Source of the DNA: Arthrinium phaeospermum
Lineage: Eukaryota; Ascomycota; Sordariomycetes; Amphisphaeriales; Apiosporaceae
Direction: 5' to 3'
Length of the DNA: 64,000 bases
Assembly (NCBI GenBank): GCA_006503535.1
Contig: QYRS01000002.1
Location: 4,464,001 to 4,528,000 of the forward strand
Shown here piece after piece: positions 1-11,694 of the stretch (positions are counted from its first letter, which is position 1; the number at the start of each line of letters is the position of its first letter). The translations under genes and the position numbers were made by a program. The notes beneath the pieces are model-generated. The model was given only the letters and a program-made list of their open reading frames with translations, did no database searches and was not told the origin of the DNA.

Positions 1-996
1 AAGGGGCGGTGGCGGTAATAGCAGTGGCGGTGGCATCGGCGGGGATACTCTTCAGTCGAGCCCGCGGCAGAAGCAGCATTTCACCAGATGAATAATCAAC
101 AACTCGTTCAGAATAGGAAGAATAATTCAGCCACGACCAAAAAGGAGTGACGATCGTAGACCCAAGAGCGCCTACGGCGTCGCGGCGGCGACGAAGACTT
201 GGACGAGACGGTCGATCATGAGCGAGCGGACGGGCAACAGCAAAGGCATCTCTATTCAGCGCTGGCTACAGCCCAACGTGGCGGCCGACAACAACAACAA
301 GGGCCCGCTACGGCCGTGCCCCACAGCATCATGAAGGAAACCCGACAAAGGAACTACTATAGCAGCAATGGAAACAACAACAGTCGCAGCAGCAACTACT
401 ACAGCAGCACCACCAACAACGGCGGCGGCGGAGGTGGAGGCGTGGGCCGGACCCTGGACGCGGCCGCTCGTAAGCAGACGCCCGCCGAGAAGTCGGCCCA
501 GGCCCAGCTCATCTTCGCCCAAGGTGGTGCACGAGTCGCTGCACCCGTCGGTCAACGCGCAGGACATGGACGACTACGCGCGGTACATTTCGCACGCGCA
601 GTCGCTGCCCTGGTCGTGTCGTCCAACGAGGCGCCGGCCGATGTGGATGCGTCCGAGTACCGCGACTACCTGAACGGGAGCTGGCAGGTCGACGGGCTGT
701 CGGCGTCGTGGGCTAACAGCAACACGGCGGCGGCCACCCATGATGCTTCTGCTTTTGCTATGGATGGAAGTGTTGGCGCTTCGGCTGCGGCTGCTTCACA
801 TGTCCCCGACTCCTTGTCGAGGAAGGAGCAGGATCTGGCGGCGTATTGGGATCTCTTGCGCGTGGGCGACAACCCGCTCACGGTCACGGAGGAGGACCTG
901 CCCAAGAAGCGGTACAAGGCGTATCGGAAGTGGCTGCGCGGCAAGAGCTTGTTCAAGCAGCAGCCGCTGCCGAGCGAGAGCGGCATGGGGCTTTAA
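1..996 (+). CDS. Unrecognised low-complexity protein, 3' part, frame-broken
   Basis: Coding signal is spread over several frames that must be joined by small shifts: a Gly/Ser-rich stretch at about 2-88, a stretch starting MSERTGNSKG at about 208-320, an Asn/Gly-rich stretch to about 525, a piece reading KVVHESLHPSV to about 620, then a frame to the stop at 994-996 ending in ESGMGL. The C-terminal 60 residues are Lys/Arg-rich with a YWDLLRVGDNPLT motif. The middle is Gln/Asn/Gly low complexity. I do not recognise the family. The gene probably starts left of the window. At least four apparent indels occur within 1 kb, which fits either unpolished sequence or a decayed gene. The first ATG of the true protein cannot be placed. 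Confidence 0.45.
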
Positions 997-1072
997 GGTG
1001 CAGTCGCAGCAGTACATTGATTGATTCATTGATTGCTTCATTGTTTTGGTTTGAGGACATATACCTACCTAC

Positions 1073-3132
1073 CTAGTTTACTGGGGATGATGTAGAATGA
1101 TGTGGGCTCGCGAATAATGGGGCTAGTAGGGGCTCCTTTTTGACAAGGGGCGACACGAGGTCGTCGAACAGGATGCCCGGTTGGTCTTGGTTTTGCTGTG
1201 AGTTGTTGCGGATGATGGAAGCTAGCATGGCGGCTGCTTTGGTCAGCTGAGCTTCGAGATCCTCCTTCGTCGGCGCTTTGTTGTCCGAGGCTGACCAAGT
1301 GTCTTCATCGGCGATGTTCAGCCAGCACACGGTGAGAATCCGGATTATCTCGTTCTGGTAGCCGGATATGCGGGGCCAGCAGCAGCGCAGGACCGCTTGG
1401 AGGAGATGGATAGAGGCCAGCAGAGAGAGGGTATGCTTGGTGCCGAAGGGTTGGTCATGATTTCGGATATCATGGGGAGGATGCCTGTACGTGCAAAGGA
1501 AATCCTTTTTGTCAGTATTGCAATTTTGTCTTCAGTTAGAGGGCGCTTGCCATGTATGCTTGATCGCAGATCGGCGTTTTTGTTTGCAAAAGATAGCGTG
1601 GCTTCTACTTATGGATGGAAAGAGGAGAAAAAGAGGGAAGAAAGAGAGGCAGAGCGAGCGCGTACCTTTAGATATTTCACACTCAATATACCCATTCCGT
1701 TCACAGCATAACTCAAATTGTCGCAGAATACGACTGTGAGCTGTATATGGTTTTTGGCGTGAAAGTAGCCCGTCAGGATGCCTTCGCGAATGACGCGGTC
1801 GAGCAATTTCCTTTGCGGAGTAGTCAGTACATTTGTCGACTCCCCGCTTTCCGACGCGTCAGGCCAGCGAGCTGGAACAGGGCCGGGTACGCCGCGTCCA
1901 GGATGCGGCGGGACTCGTCCTCGGGCGTGATGTTGGGGAGGAAGTGTACGGCGGGGAAGACGGCGTCCTCGAAGACCGAGAGGCCGACTTGGTCCATGAG
2001 GCCCGGCGGGCAGCCTGACCAAAAGGTGCCGAAGATGCCCAGGGCGCGGATCTTGAGGGCGGTCTCGGACTCGTCTAGGAGGGTTAGGAGGACGGGGGTG
2101 AATAGGTGCCAGGTCTTGGACAGGAGCGGTACCACTGCTGCATCGCCGGCTGCTTGTTTACTACTAGATGGAAGTGGTGGTAGTAGTAGCGGCGTTGGTC
2201 ACGGCCCATTCGAAGACGGTCACGGCGTACACGTGGGCGTACTTCCACGGCTTGGTGGCCCGGTCTTCCAGGACCGTCGAGGGCTGCTCTTCGACGAAGG
2301 CGGCTTTGCGGCCGGAGGGGTTGACCGTGGGGGGGCGGACTTGGAGAAAGCGGGCGTAGGTGCTGGGTCAGGAGCGCGTCGGTGATGAAATCGGCCTTGC
2401 TCATCGACTTCTTCCCGGAGGTGACTTCTTGGGAGAACTGGGATTCCAGCAGATGCCGGGCTATCTCTGCCGCGGCGTCGCTTGTCCAGGGGTCTCGGGG
2501 GTTGGTATAGGCTACCGTAGAGAGCAGGGCTGAGGGGCTCAGTGTGAAAGGGTGGCGGTTGGTGAGGGTGCGGACGATGTTCAGTCCAAGCTCTCCTCTG
2601 AACAGGAAATGGGTTTTGGCGACAGAAACAGAATCTAGGATGAGGGTCAGCATGTTATTCGATAACGGGAGATTATCTTGGTGAGATGCATATGTACCGT
2701 CATGCTCATCATCATTTTGATGCCGGTACAACTGGGAGGATGCTGCGGCCGACATAGTCGCATATCTCTGATAGTGATGAAGATATGTCCTCGGTCGACT
2801 CATCCGCATCATCCAGTTTGACTGTCGAGGCAGGCTTGTACGCGGAGACTTGACGGTATCCTATGATGAAAGGGTCAGCAGCTTCATCGTCTGTTGGTCG
2901 CTCTGCTTTGACTTGAGCTCACTGACCGACAAAGACGACAGCTTGTCCAATCCTTCTGCAATATCATCGACCTTCAAGCGAGAAGGCACGTCTAAACAAG
3001 CTCAAAGTTAGCATATTTCACGAAAATGAGGCAAGGGGTCGGTCGCGCACGCTCTGTAAGCTCCGGGCATGCGCGGGATGCTGGTGGCCCAGTCGCATCG
3101 CAGCGCTTGACGGCCTCCAAAATCGGGTCCAT
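1073..3132 (-). CDS. TTI2: TTI2 homologue (TELO2-interacting protein 2), frame-broken
   Basis: TTI2 is the third subunit of the TEL2-TTI1-TTI2 (TTT) co-chaperone that matures PIKK kinases such as TOR and ATM/ATR. It is a helical-repeat protein. The pieces seen in order are: start MDPILEAVKRCDA at 3132; introns at 2992-3050 and about 2861-2926; a CDYVGRSILPVVP motif; an intron at 2635-2697; THFLFRGELGLN; FEWAVTNA; GLSVFEDAVFPAV with EDESRRILDAAYPAL; LLDRVIREGILTGYFHA; an intron ending before GILPMISEIMT; and CCWPRISGYQNEI...TVCWLNI, stop at 1073. The VFEDAVFP and CWPRI blocks are what I recognise from Tti2. The reading frame shifts at least five times (near 2714, 2348, 2165, 1860 and 1449), several in homopolymers. 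The gene is expected to be essential, so these are probably sequence errors. It could be another ARM-type protein, but the order of motifs favours TTI2. Confidence 0.65.
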
Positions 3133-3753
3133 GATGTCTCGGCAGTTCAATCAAGCGACTTGGAAACGGCAGGCTGACGCTCCTTTGCAATAGCAGAAAG
3201 AAGTAGCAGCGACAGGTGATTAATGCTATAACGACCCGTGAAAGACGGTAGACATGGAATCCGAGCCGCCTTGTTGCTTTGTGTGTTTTGGTGTGCTGAG
3301 AGAATGTGGAGGCCAACGTCAAGTCACTGAGTACGGCATTTCCATGTGGGGCCGCGTGAACGACTGCAAACCCAACAAGAACCATCAGCAAAACTCTCCC
3401 ATTTCTCTTCTGCAACAATGATGATTTCAGAAAACCAATGAAATATATCTCAAGGGATTAGAGCATGTACCTCTCATTAACGTTACACAGCGTATGATTT
3501 AGTTCTATCTGTCCCATCCACTTCGTCAAAAATAGGATTTGTCGGAGTGACACTCATCTTCAACATATCACCGTGAGAATGAACAGTCAAAGTTGATTCT
3601 GGGCAGCCAGAAATATGTGTATTCCAGCCTATCATAGTCTATGGGTATCGAGTAAGTGCTTTTTCGCCCTATCACCAAGACCGTCTAAAGTTCCATGTCG
3701 TAAGAATACCTGATCTAACCGTAAGAACCCATGAACGCACGACCAACAACGTG
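3133..3753. other. Intergenic region TTI2 / CCA1
   Basis: This holds the TTI2 upstream region and the CCA1 3' flank. The open frames here are short and lack any family signal. I see no RNA gene. Confidence 0.5.
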
Positions 3754-5437
3754 CTACACTATCGGGATCCCGAGCTCCTCCGCCTTACTCCGTACCTCCT
3801 CGACCGCGCCCGCCGGGTCCGTCGCCTCGGGTTCCGCAGCTGCCACGCCACGCAGACATCAAGGGCCTGCGTCATCCACCTGCCAGGCTTCACTCCTAGC
3901 GCCTTCGCCAGCTGAGTCCGTCAATGATACGCTTGAGAAGCGGCGCCTCCATCACATCGAGCTCCTGCAGATGGTCCAGGAACTGCTGCCACCCCTTCAA
4001 GAAATTCTCTTCAACGTCTGCGCCCCCCTTCTCGGCACCGAGAACCTCCGAGGCCTGGACTAAGAAAGCCGAAAGCACTTGCAGTCTCCACTGGCCTCCG
4101 CGGGCGTCCCACTGTCGGATGGCCATCCCGAACCGGTCTCGCTCGTTGATATACGACTCCTGGTCGCAGACGGCGTTCTTCAGCTCCATGATCCAGAGTC
4201 GGTGCTTCTCGGCGGCCGTGATCACTTCGCACACCTTGTTTGGTGCCTTGATTCCCTCCCTGCGGCTAGTGTGGCGGGAGGAGGGGGCTGCTTGCCCTTC
4301 GTGGGACCCGTTGGGGTGAAGGGCGCCCAAGGCACCACGGCTGCCAGTACCCAACTAAAGTAGGCCGCCTCTTTGGTGTGGACGAGCACATCGTAGATGG
4401 AACCCGGGGTCCGGGCTTCTCTCAGCCGGTCAAGACACTCGTACACTGTTCGCCAGTTGGAGATATCAGGCTGCGGTCATCCTTCTTGGCCGGGTCCGTA
4501 AATACGGTGTGGTAGAGCCCAAGCGTGTTAATACGTTCCAGCGCGTCTTTAGGGTATTCGCCTACCAAAACGAGTTAGTGTCCAAAGTATACGGCATGAC
4601 AAAACGGAAGTTTACCTTTCAGCATTTTCTCTACCTCTACCCCCACCCGTTCGCGACTGATCTTGAGATGCAGAGCCTGCATAACTTTGCTGTCGCCCAT
4701 CACCTTCTCAGCAGCGGGGTCGATGGTGAATTGGAGCCTGCTGGCAAATCTGACCAGACGCAACACCCGAAGGGGGTCATCCATGAAGGTCTGGAAGGGT
4801 TCAAGCGGAGTCTTGATCAGTTTGTTTGACATATCGGCAAGACCACCAGTGAAATCTTCGACCTTGCCCGTGTTGAGGTTGTAGAAGAGGGCATTCACTG
4901 TCGCATCTCGGCGAAGTGCATCTTCCTCGGCGGTGCCAAACTCCACTTGGGGGTTTCGGCTGTCCTCGCTATAAGTCTCCTTGCGCAGATTGACGAAGTC
5001 CACGTCGAAGTCGAACAGCTTGATGGTCGTAGTCTCAAGATGTTTTGACTTTTCCGGATTCGCAGCAATCTTGTGCAGGTTGCCGATGTCCGTGGGCGAT
5101 ACACCATGCTTCTCAACCATCTCGGGGATCTTGCATAGGGCCACAATCTCGGCACTGAAATGGGCGCCAGTCATAACATTGATAGCGGTATCAATGTCGT
5201 GGGACTGGATGCCCAGTAGCTTGTCTCGGACCCAGCCCCCCCCCATCGCAGGACTACCGGGTCCCTACCTTCCTCTCGTCCACATGACGAGCTACTTCGA
5301 GAAGGAGGGACTTGAGCCGCTCTTCCTGGGGCGTCAACTGGATGTGGTGGTGGCCGTGGGTTCCGTCATTTTCCGCATCTGAGGCGGCGGCTAGCGAAGT
5401 GTTCCTTTTCCGAAGCGTCTGACTTTCGCTTTGACAT
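3754..5437 (-). CDS. CCA1: CCA tRNA nucleotidyltransferase, frame-broken
   Basis: This enzyme adds CCA to tRNA 3' ends in the nucleus/cytosol and mitochondria. The clearest stretch (about 4616-5246) shows the class II poly(A)-polymerase head: GGWVRDKLLG, then SHDIDTAI with the catalytic Asp pair, then LRRDATVNALFYN, EDFTGG and the DDPLRVLRLVRFASR motif. A 54-bp intron lies at 4562-4615. Downstream pieces read DVLVHTKEAAYFSWVLAA, REGIKAPNKVCEVITAAEKH and a tail ending AEELGIPIV before the stop at 3754-3756. The frame must be corrected near 5268 (GG run), at a nine-G run near 5236-5244, and near 4470, 4255, 3910 and 3840. The start is uncertain. An ATG at 5437 gives MSKRKSDASEK, but a shift is again needed to reach the conserved part, and an upstream mitochondrial leader is possible. 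Confidence 0.85.
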
Positions 5438-7978
5438 GAGGACACGTGATGAGAGAGGCGAGAGAAAGGATAAGTGGCGTCGTCCAGAAATGGACAGAAA
5501 TAGACTGGGTGAATTGGTATCGCAACAAGGAAGGCCTCATTGGCGTTTCTCAGATGACTCAGATCATTGGAATCATGCAATCTGCAGTTGAGATGAGATC
5601 CAGGGCACCGAGATCTCAGGCAGCAATGATAACTAGATTGCCTAGGTATCAAAATGAGGGTCGCAGAACAGAATTGTATGCGCTGCTCTTCAGATATGAA
5701 TGTGGTCTGGCTTGCACGACTGCCTTCGGTCTACCGTTGAGTCGATGCGCCTTCCATTTCAAGCTTCAATTCGTAGGAGGTAGGCACTAAACAGCAGCTG
5801 GCCCAAGCTGGCCAGAGACCGAGTGAAGTCATTGCCAACTGCCACCAGACCAATCAAGGCTCCTTCCGCCCCAAAAAAAGCCAGCCCCGCCCCCCGAAAT
5901 CGTCTCCCACCAGACCACCTGCAAAATAAGCTTGAAGTCACTAGGTCAAGCTGTAAGCGTAAATGCGTCGGAGGATGCGTCGATGCCGGGTCATTTAGCA
6001 GCAGGGTCGTGGAAGCTCGTCATGCCCAAACATCCCGTCATGATCTTGAATGATAATCATGATGGACTTATCTGTAGCCGAAGTGCTTACTTGCTCTCAA
6101 CATCACGCTTTTTTCTGGGTCCTTACCCTGCACTGCATCAAGCTGCTAGGGAATAGAATGACAAATTTTGACGCTTGACCACCCCAATTGAAGAAGCCAA
6201 CCGCATCTGTTCTTTATCGTTTGAAGACTGGAGATATCACGACAACATCGAATATTTGGCATTACAAGTCCAGCCGGGCTGTGCACGTTTCGATGGCTTA
6301 GATCCTGGTCTTCCAAACTTGTCAAAACCAACCTCACTGCCAACTAGCGGAAAGAGGTCGATTGGAGTTGCTCGTTCTGCTGTTGCACCATGTCGGTTTC
6401 ATGCTTTCCCAGCAGCGACCCCTGTCGAAGGGGTAACACGAGAAAACATGTTCGACAATCTTTATCGTTCCGGCTTGCATTCCGTTGGCTGTAGGCCAAT
6501 TCTCGAGGTCCCCTGTCATCTGTCACATCAGGCATCAAGTGTTCAGTCTCTCTGTGGCACCTACTACCTACGAGCACACCACACGGTCCGGAAGGCTGTC
6601 GGCAATTATCCCATGAAACCTGCCAAGACGACTAACCCAGGTGCAAGTCCAGATCTCCCGCTTGTAAACTTCAGTCCCATTGGCTCTCCGGAGGATGTTT
6701 AGCAAACTTGAACAAAACATGCGACCTGTCGTCGGTTCAGGTGGCAGCCCGTGGCGTGCAGCGTCGACTGAGCTAATGGGCTTCTAGGGGTGTTCGGTTT
6801 CACACCCACAAGCCCGGTTTTATTCTGTTTGGCCAATCGCAACTAGAAGCGGCCGGGAAACACCCACCCCGAACCTTGCTTGACAACTCTCTTTAAGCTT
6901 AAGCTCTCTTTGCCTTTTGACAACCCCGGTGCCTGAGATCACGCAAACCGTGGTGGCATTCATGTGGCGCCTGCGCTTGGATCAACTTATCGACGGTGAC
7001 ACTCTCTTCCGTGACTTGACTTCCCCTTGCAGGAAACCTCCTGCCTGTCTCCATGTGCTATGGACTTGTGGCGTATCCACTGCTGGACCTTAGCTTCCAA
7101 GCTCGACTCGGCTCCGTTGAGATCGACAGCCTGCCTCCCCTCTAGCGGGCGATTATGGGAAAGCTTGGTGGTATACAACCCACTGTCTCGAATGCGATTG
7201 GCTAACCAGCAGATGTCCAGCGGCCGTTTGGCTACTACCCTAAGAAGTGACCATCAATATCATTATTGCTGAGCCTCAAGGCAGCCTCCCCCGCAACCAA
7301 TGCAATGTCCGGCTGTTCGGCCGTGATATGGCACTCCCATCATCTTCATCTCAGTGTTCTGGGCCGCCATGAGACCAGGGTCCCTCCCATCACTGGACGG
7401 GTGATGCTCGGACACGAGCCATCCATGAGTGAGCGGCCTGGCTAGAAGCTGGTAAGGTAAGCCCATCATTGTGGCAACTATCTCCTCCGGGCCATCTTCA
7501 CCGTCGTCCGATATTGCTCAAACCCTTAGCATGGACGAATGATCTATGTTTCCTATCCACCTCCTGACTACCTCCTGGACCCCGATTGGAAGCTTGAATG
7601 TCACTCATGGTCGGAGGCCTGTTTGGCGTGGCCCATTTTGAGGGGTTGGGCAAAGCCTTTTCGCCTATCGTAGAACCAACGAGGACCGTGAGCGGGAGCT
7701 CGAGGGACGGAACTTGCATGCCGGAAGGGTATCATCGCGGGAGACCTCACTTGATCAATATGTGTATAAGAAGGCATGTGGTCCGGCTGTAGATATGTCT
7801 TTTTCCCCTTCCATCATCATCATCATCAGCTTCTTCGTCCACACCGGCCTCTTCCAGCTTTCCCTTCTTCGCTTCCTTTCTTCATTTTCTCTACTTCTAT
7901 TCCTGCCGGTCAGGTTCTTTGTGCTCGCGACTTCATCCAGCCTTTACTGTTTACTATTAACCCCATACCATCATCACC
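5438..7978. other. Long intergenic region upstream of CCA1 and the Egh16-like gene
   Basis: I see no convincing gene. The longest open frame (about 6175-6702, plus) opens at a TTG, has no family signal and is biased like non-coding DNA. Near 7755-7770 there is a TATA-like TGTGTATAAG and a (CAT)n stretch at about 7813-7828, consistent with the promoter and leader of the Egh16-like gene. Confidence 0.45.
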
Positions 7979-8890
7979 ATGTCATCATTCAAGGCAATTG
8001 TCGCCCTCGGGCATGACCACCGCCCAGCTCGTGGCTGGTCACGGTGCCATCACCAAGGCCGTCGGTAACGCCGGTGGCTCTGGCAGTAAGTAACCTTCCA
8101 ATCCGGCGAGGGTTCCTTGATGATCCTCTCATCTGGTGCTTGATCGTGAAGACTCACGCATATATACTAGTGGCCCTCGGCATCCACCGACACACCCCGC
8201 GACGGCACCCGCCGCAACCCCTTCCAGCAGGACTCGACCCGCTTCAAGGGCGACCAGAAGGCGACCGTCGGCGAGACCGTCGGCGGGGGCAGCAACGACC
8301 TCGAGGCCGGACCAAGGCCATCATGGCCGAGACCGGCACGCAGCTGCCCCAGGTCACCCCTGGCGGCGAGGTCGACATGACTCTGCACCAGGTCAACGCC
8401 GATGGCGGCGGCCCCTACACCTGCATGATGAACGCCGACGGCACTGCCGCCAAGTGGACCGACATCCAGGTCACCCAGTCGCCTCCTGGCGAGAACTCCC
8501 GCAACCGCGACGGCGCCAAGACCGATTTCCCTCTCAAGGCCGCCATCCCCAAGGATGCCTCCTGCACCGGCACCGTCGCCGGCCAGAACAACGTGTGCCT
8601 CATCCGCTGCCAGAATGCCGCCGTGCCGGTCCCTTCGGTGGTGTCGTTCCCGTCCAGAGTAAGTTGACCCGAAATCCGCATCCCAAACTGGTTTTCCACC
8701 TCGTACTAATTACTGCATTTTAAAGTGGCTGGCACTTCTACCCCCGCGGCCGCCCGCCGGGCTCTCGCCCAGGCCATCAAGCGCGACATCCAGGAGCTCA
8801 AGTCGATGCAGAAGCGCGCCAAGACCTTCACGCCCGAGGACCTTGCCGGCATGTACGACGAGGAGGACGAGAGAGGAAGAGGAGGAGTAA
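7979..8890 (+). CDS. Egh16-like secreted protein (virulence-factor family), frame-broken
   Basis: This matches the fungal Egh16H/GEgh16 secreted family, first known from appressoria and early infection. Their biochemical role is not established. The start [10 protein letters not shown] at 7979 leads (after a one-base shift near 8010) to a signal peptide ending LVAG, followed by [15 protein letters not shown]. Introns lie at 8086-8170 and 8659-8725. Family blocks in order: [72 protein letters not shown] and [10 protein letters not shown]. The tail holds an Ala/Arg helix and an acidic end. Frame shifts are needed near 8010, 8180, 8312, 8620 and 8875. The mature protein would begin with His. The end at 8890 (TAA) assumes a last shift; without it the frame runs to 8955. 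Confidence 0.8.
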
Positions 8891-8955
8891 GATACGATAT
8901 CCTTCACACTTTGGATGATCGGAAGCTAGCGGTCTGGGTGAGGCGAACGGGATGA

Positions 8956-11694
8956 TGAGTCGAACATACTTATATATACGACTACTTTGGGGCTTTAACT
9001 GTTTATACCTCCTTTTGTAGATATCCGACAGTTCTTCTGATCCTTCGGCGGACGACCTCGATGGTTGTGCCGGGCTCTCGGGCCAAGAACATAATACAAT
9101 CCTTTACTTCTTATTGTCAATTTACGTCTGCTTTTGCAAAGTAAAGGCTCTTCCGTCCGATTGCAGTGACCAGGCCCTTAGGTAAATCCCTGTCCTGTTG
9201 TCTGTTGTTTAAACCCCTAACCTTACAAGGATAGTGGGCGAACACCCGTTCGCGGGGTCTACTGTGCCGTACACAAACATTGCGGGGAAGTGGGGTTTGA
9301 ATGAGATCACGAGATCAGCCACCAGCTCTAGCTAGACAGTCCTCTCTAGGCATCTCTAGGCGTGGTCACTAATGATAGTCCACCTTCACGTTAAATCTAA
9401 CGACAACGGAGGAGGCGCAGTCAGGTTCCAGCTGGCTAGATACAGCTTTGAAAGGAGGTACCACTAGGCAATACACGATGGCTGAACGATTGCTCTTAAC
9501 CTCTGGTCGCGATAGGTGATGACGATATCACCAGAAGAGAGCTACTTTCACCACCACCATGTCGCCAATGTGATCTCCTCTCGATACTTTGCCGTATCCG
9601 TGTCCGTACTCCGTCCCCTGCCCATCGCTTTCGCCGCTTAATATGGACCGCATTCTCGCCTGTACCTGTAATGCATAGCCGCTGAGGAACCATTCGCACA
9701 CGCACCAAGCCAAGCCGTAGCCACAGTAGGTAGGTATTTAACAGCCGGACAAGCGGTCCTCCCCCAAGGTTTGGGCTGACGCGGGCTAGTCTGCAATCGA
9801 CACGGGACTGCGGAGTAGCTGGCCCATGACGTCAAAAGGGCCACGAAACGTACATCATCACGCAGAGCCGAAAAAAACGAGCAGAAAGAGAGCATTGACT
9901 GCTAGAGACAACAGATAGTAGTACTATGATACGTTTGCTAGATGGGTCGAGGGATCTACGCAATCCCGGTCGACCGACCGGCCCTTCTGGTCCTTCCTTC
10001 CTTCCAGGTGTGGGTGAAAGAGAAAAAGACCTTCTGGTCCGGCCTTCCTTCCAGGTGTGTGGTGAAAGAGAAACCTCACTCCCACTCAGCCACCGACGCT
10101 ATTGCTTATCAGCTGCCGGGCTACCTCCCTTGGCATGATGGCCGTGAATGGCTTCAGAGCTCACGTTTTACCACAAGCGCAGAGATAAGGTAAGCTACAC
10201 CATCTCGTAAGAGAGTTGCAGTTCCCTCATTGGTGAATATGAAAGCTGTACAAATAGGATAGCGTGGGTTGAGAGGTTGACCTAGGTAGTGGCATGCGCA
10301 TGTACTGTACTGTAGTATTAGCGCATACGACGTGCTTCCCCCGCCTTTAAGCTGTCGCAGGCTCGCAGCGTTGCTTGCAGCTGCTTGAAGCTATGGCATG
10401 GTTCGTCTGGGAAGGGTAGCCTAGCGAGCAACGAGCTGCGATTGAGCAACGGCAAATGGGTCTACCTATTAGTCAAGCCCCCCTAAGTAATCTACCCCAT
10501 GGCAGCATGGCCATGCAGATCGAAACCGGGGGAAAGGCGGGGCAAAGCAAACGTGGGACAGACATGATGTTACTCTACCACGACACCCCATCATTTCTTT
10601 GAATTTCACATGGGGAGTGGTTCATCATAGCAATAGAAGGCGAGAGGTGACATGTTATGCCGAGAAACCCACGCACAGGAACCAGATCCGTCATCAATAC
10701 CGTGAAATAGGAACACAATTGGCGCGATAGGTTTGACCAACAGTCGCAGAGAGCGGCTGCAGAATTATGTAATTGACTGCCCCCTCACCGAGTCCCAGAC
10801 CTTTCTCCCGGAGTCTTTCCGTCTGCATGCGGGTAGAAAAGGGCTCATCCGGCAGCTAGCAAGGGCGATGGCTGCAAACTGCAAGCTCTCTTCTGTCCCA
10901 CTGCTAGACAATACATCATCGCGCGCGATTGGTTGCATAGGCGGCAGCTGGCTGTGCGAGCCTGGAGGTGATCGTCATCCTCACAACTCCCACCAATTCA
11001 TCAGCTCTAGTTTGCCTGATGGATACGGTGCGCCTATTGGATACTGACTCGGCCGATCCGCTTAGTAGTGGTCGTCGACAGGATGAAACCTCCAGGTGGC
11101 ATCTACTTACAGTATCAATTCAAGTTTGCGAAGGAATTCGCAGACCGAATGACGGCCTAGCAAGGAGAGCAAAATATAGAAACCGTTTGGAAGGGGCGAA
11201 TGCGCGATCATGTGGTACGGTCTTGGTACCACTAGCAACCCGCGAAGCCACCCGCGCCTGCCACGCCCGTGAGAGTGCGGGCTTCCTCATTCGTCCAGCG
11301 ACGGCGCTGGAATGGGATACTCGTACATGAGAGATTATATTGCAGCATACAAGCGAGGCTTGGCCTCGTACGTAGCTGCCGCCGATCCAGCACCCCTTAA
11401 GCTCTGTCAGACGTCACTCTCCGTCCAAGAGATCGCCTAGACCCAACCTTATATCGGAGCAGGACCCCCCATAGTAGAACATGACCTTCATCGCGCTTTG
11501 TTACCCCGGATTTCTTCCTTTATCTCTTGCTCTTACATACCACTGGAACCTTACCTAGTTTCAACCCGCTTCACCTATATATTCCAAAGACCAGATTGAA
11601 AAGAACCTCCTTCATCTTCTCCTAGAGTACGCGACACCATCGATACCATCGTAGAGGAGAAGGAACGACTAGAAACCACTTACACAGACTTACA
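8956..11694. other. Long intergenic region with one small tandem repeat
   Basis: About 2.7 kb without a supportable gene. Short open frames occur on both strands but none shows domains, codon bias or splice structure. The only clear structure is the two-copy direct repeat near 9982-10073, listed separately. Confidence 0.5.
9982..10073. repeat. Two-copy tandem direct repeat, about 46 bp unit
   Basis: Two adjacent copies each contain CCTTCTGGTCC, CCTTCCTTCCAGGTGTG and GGTGAAAGAGAAA in that order. They differ by a few bases. The repeat lies in non-coding DNA and no function is apparent. Confidence 0.75.

Noticed and set aside
6175..6702. A 175-residue plus-strand frame in the 5.4-8 kb gap
   Set aside because: It opens at a TTG, has no domain, no codon bias and no homologous-looking motif.
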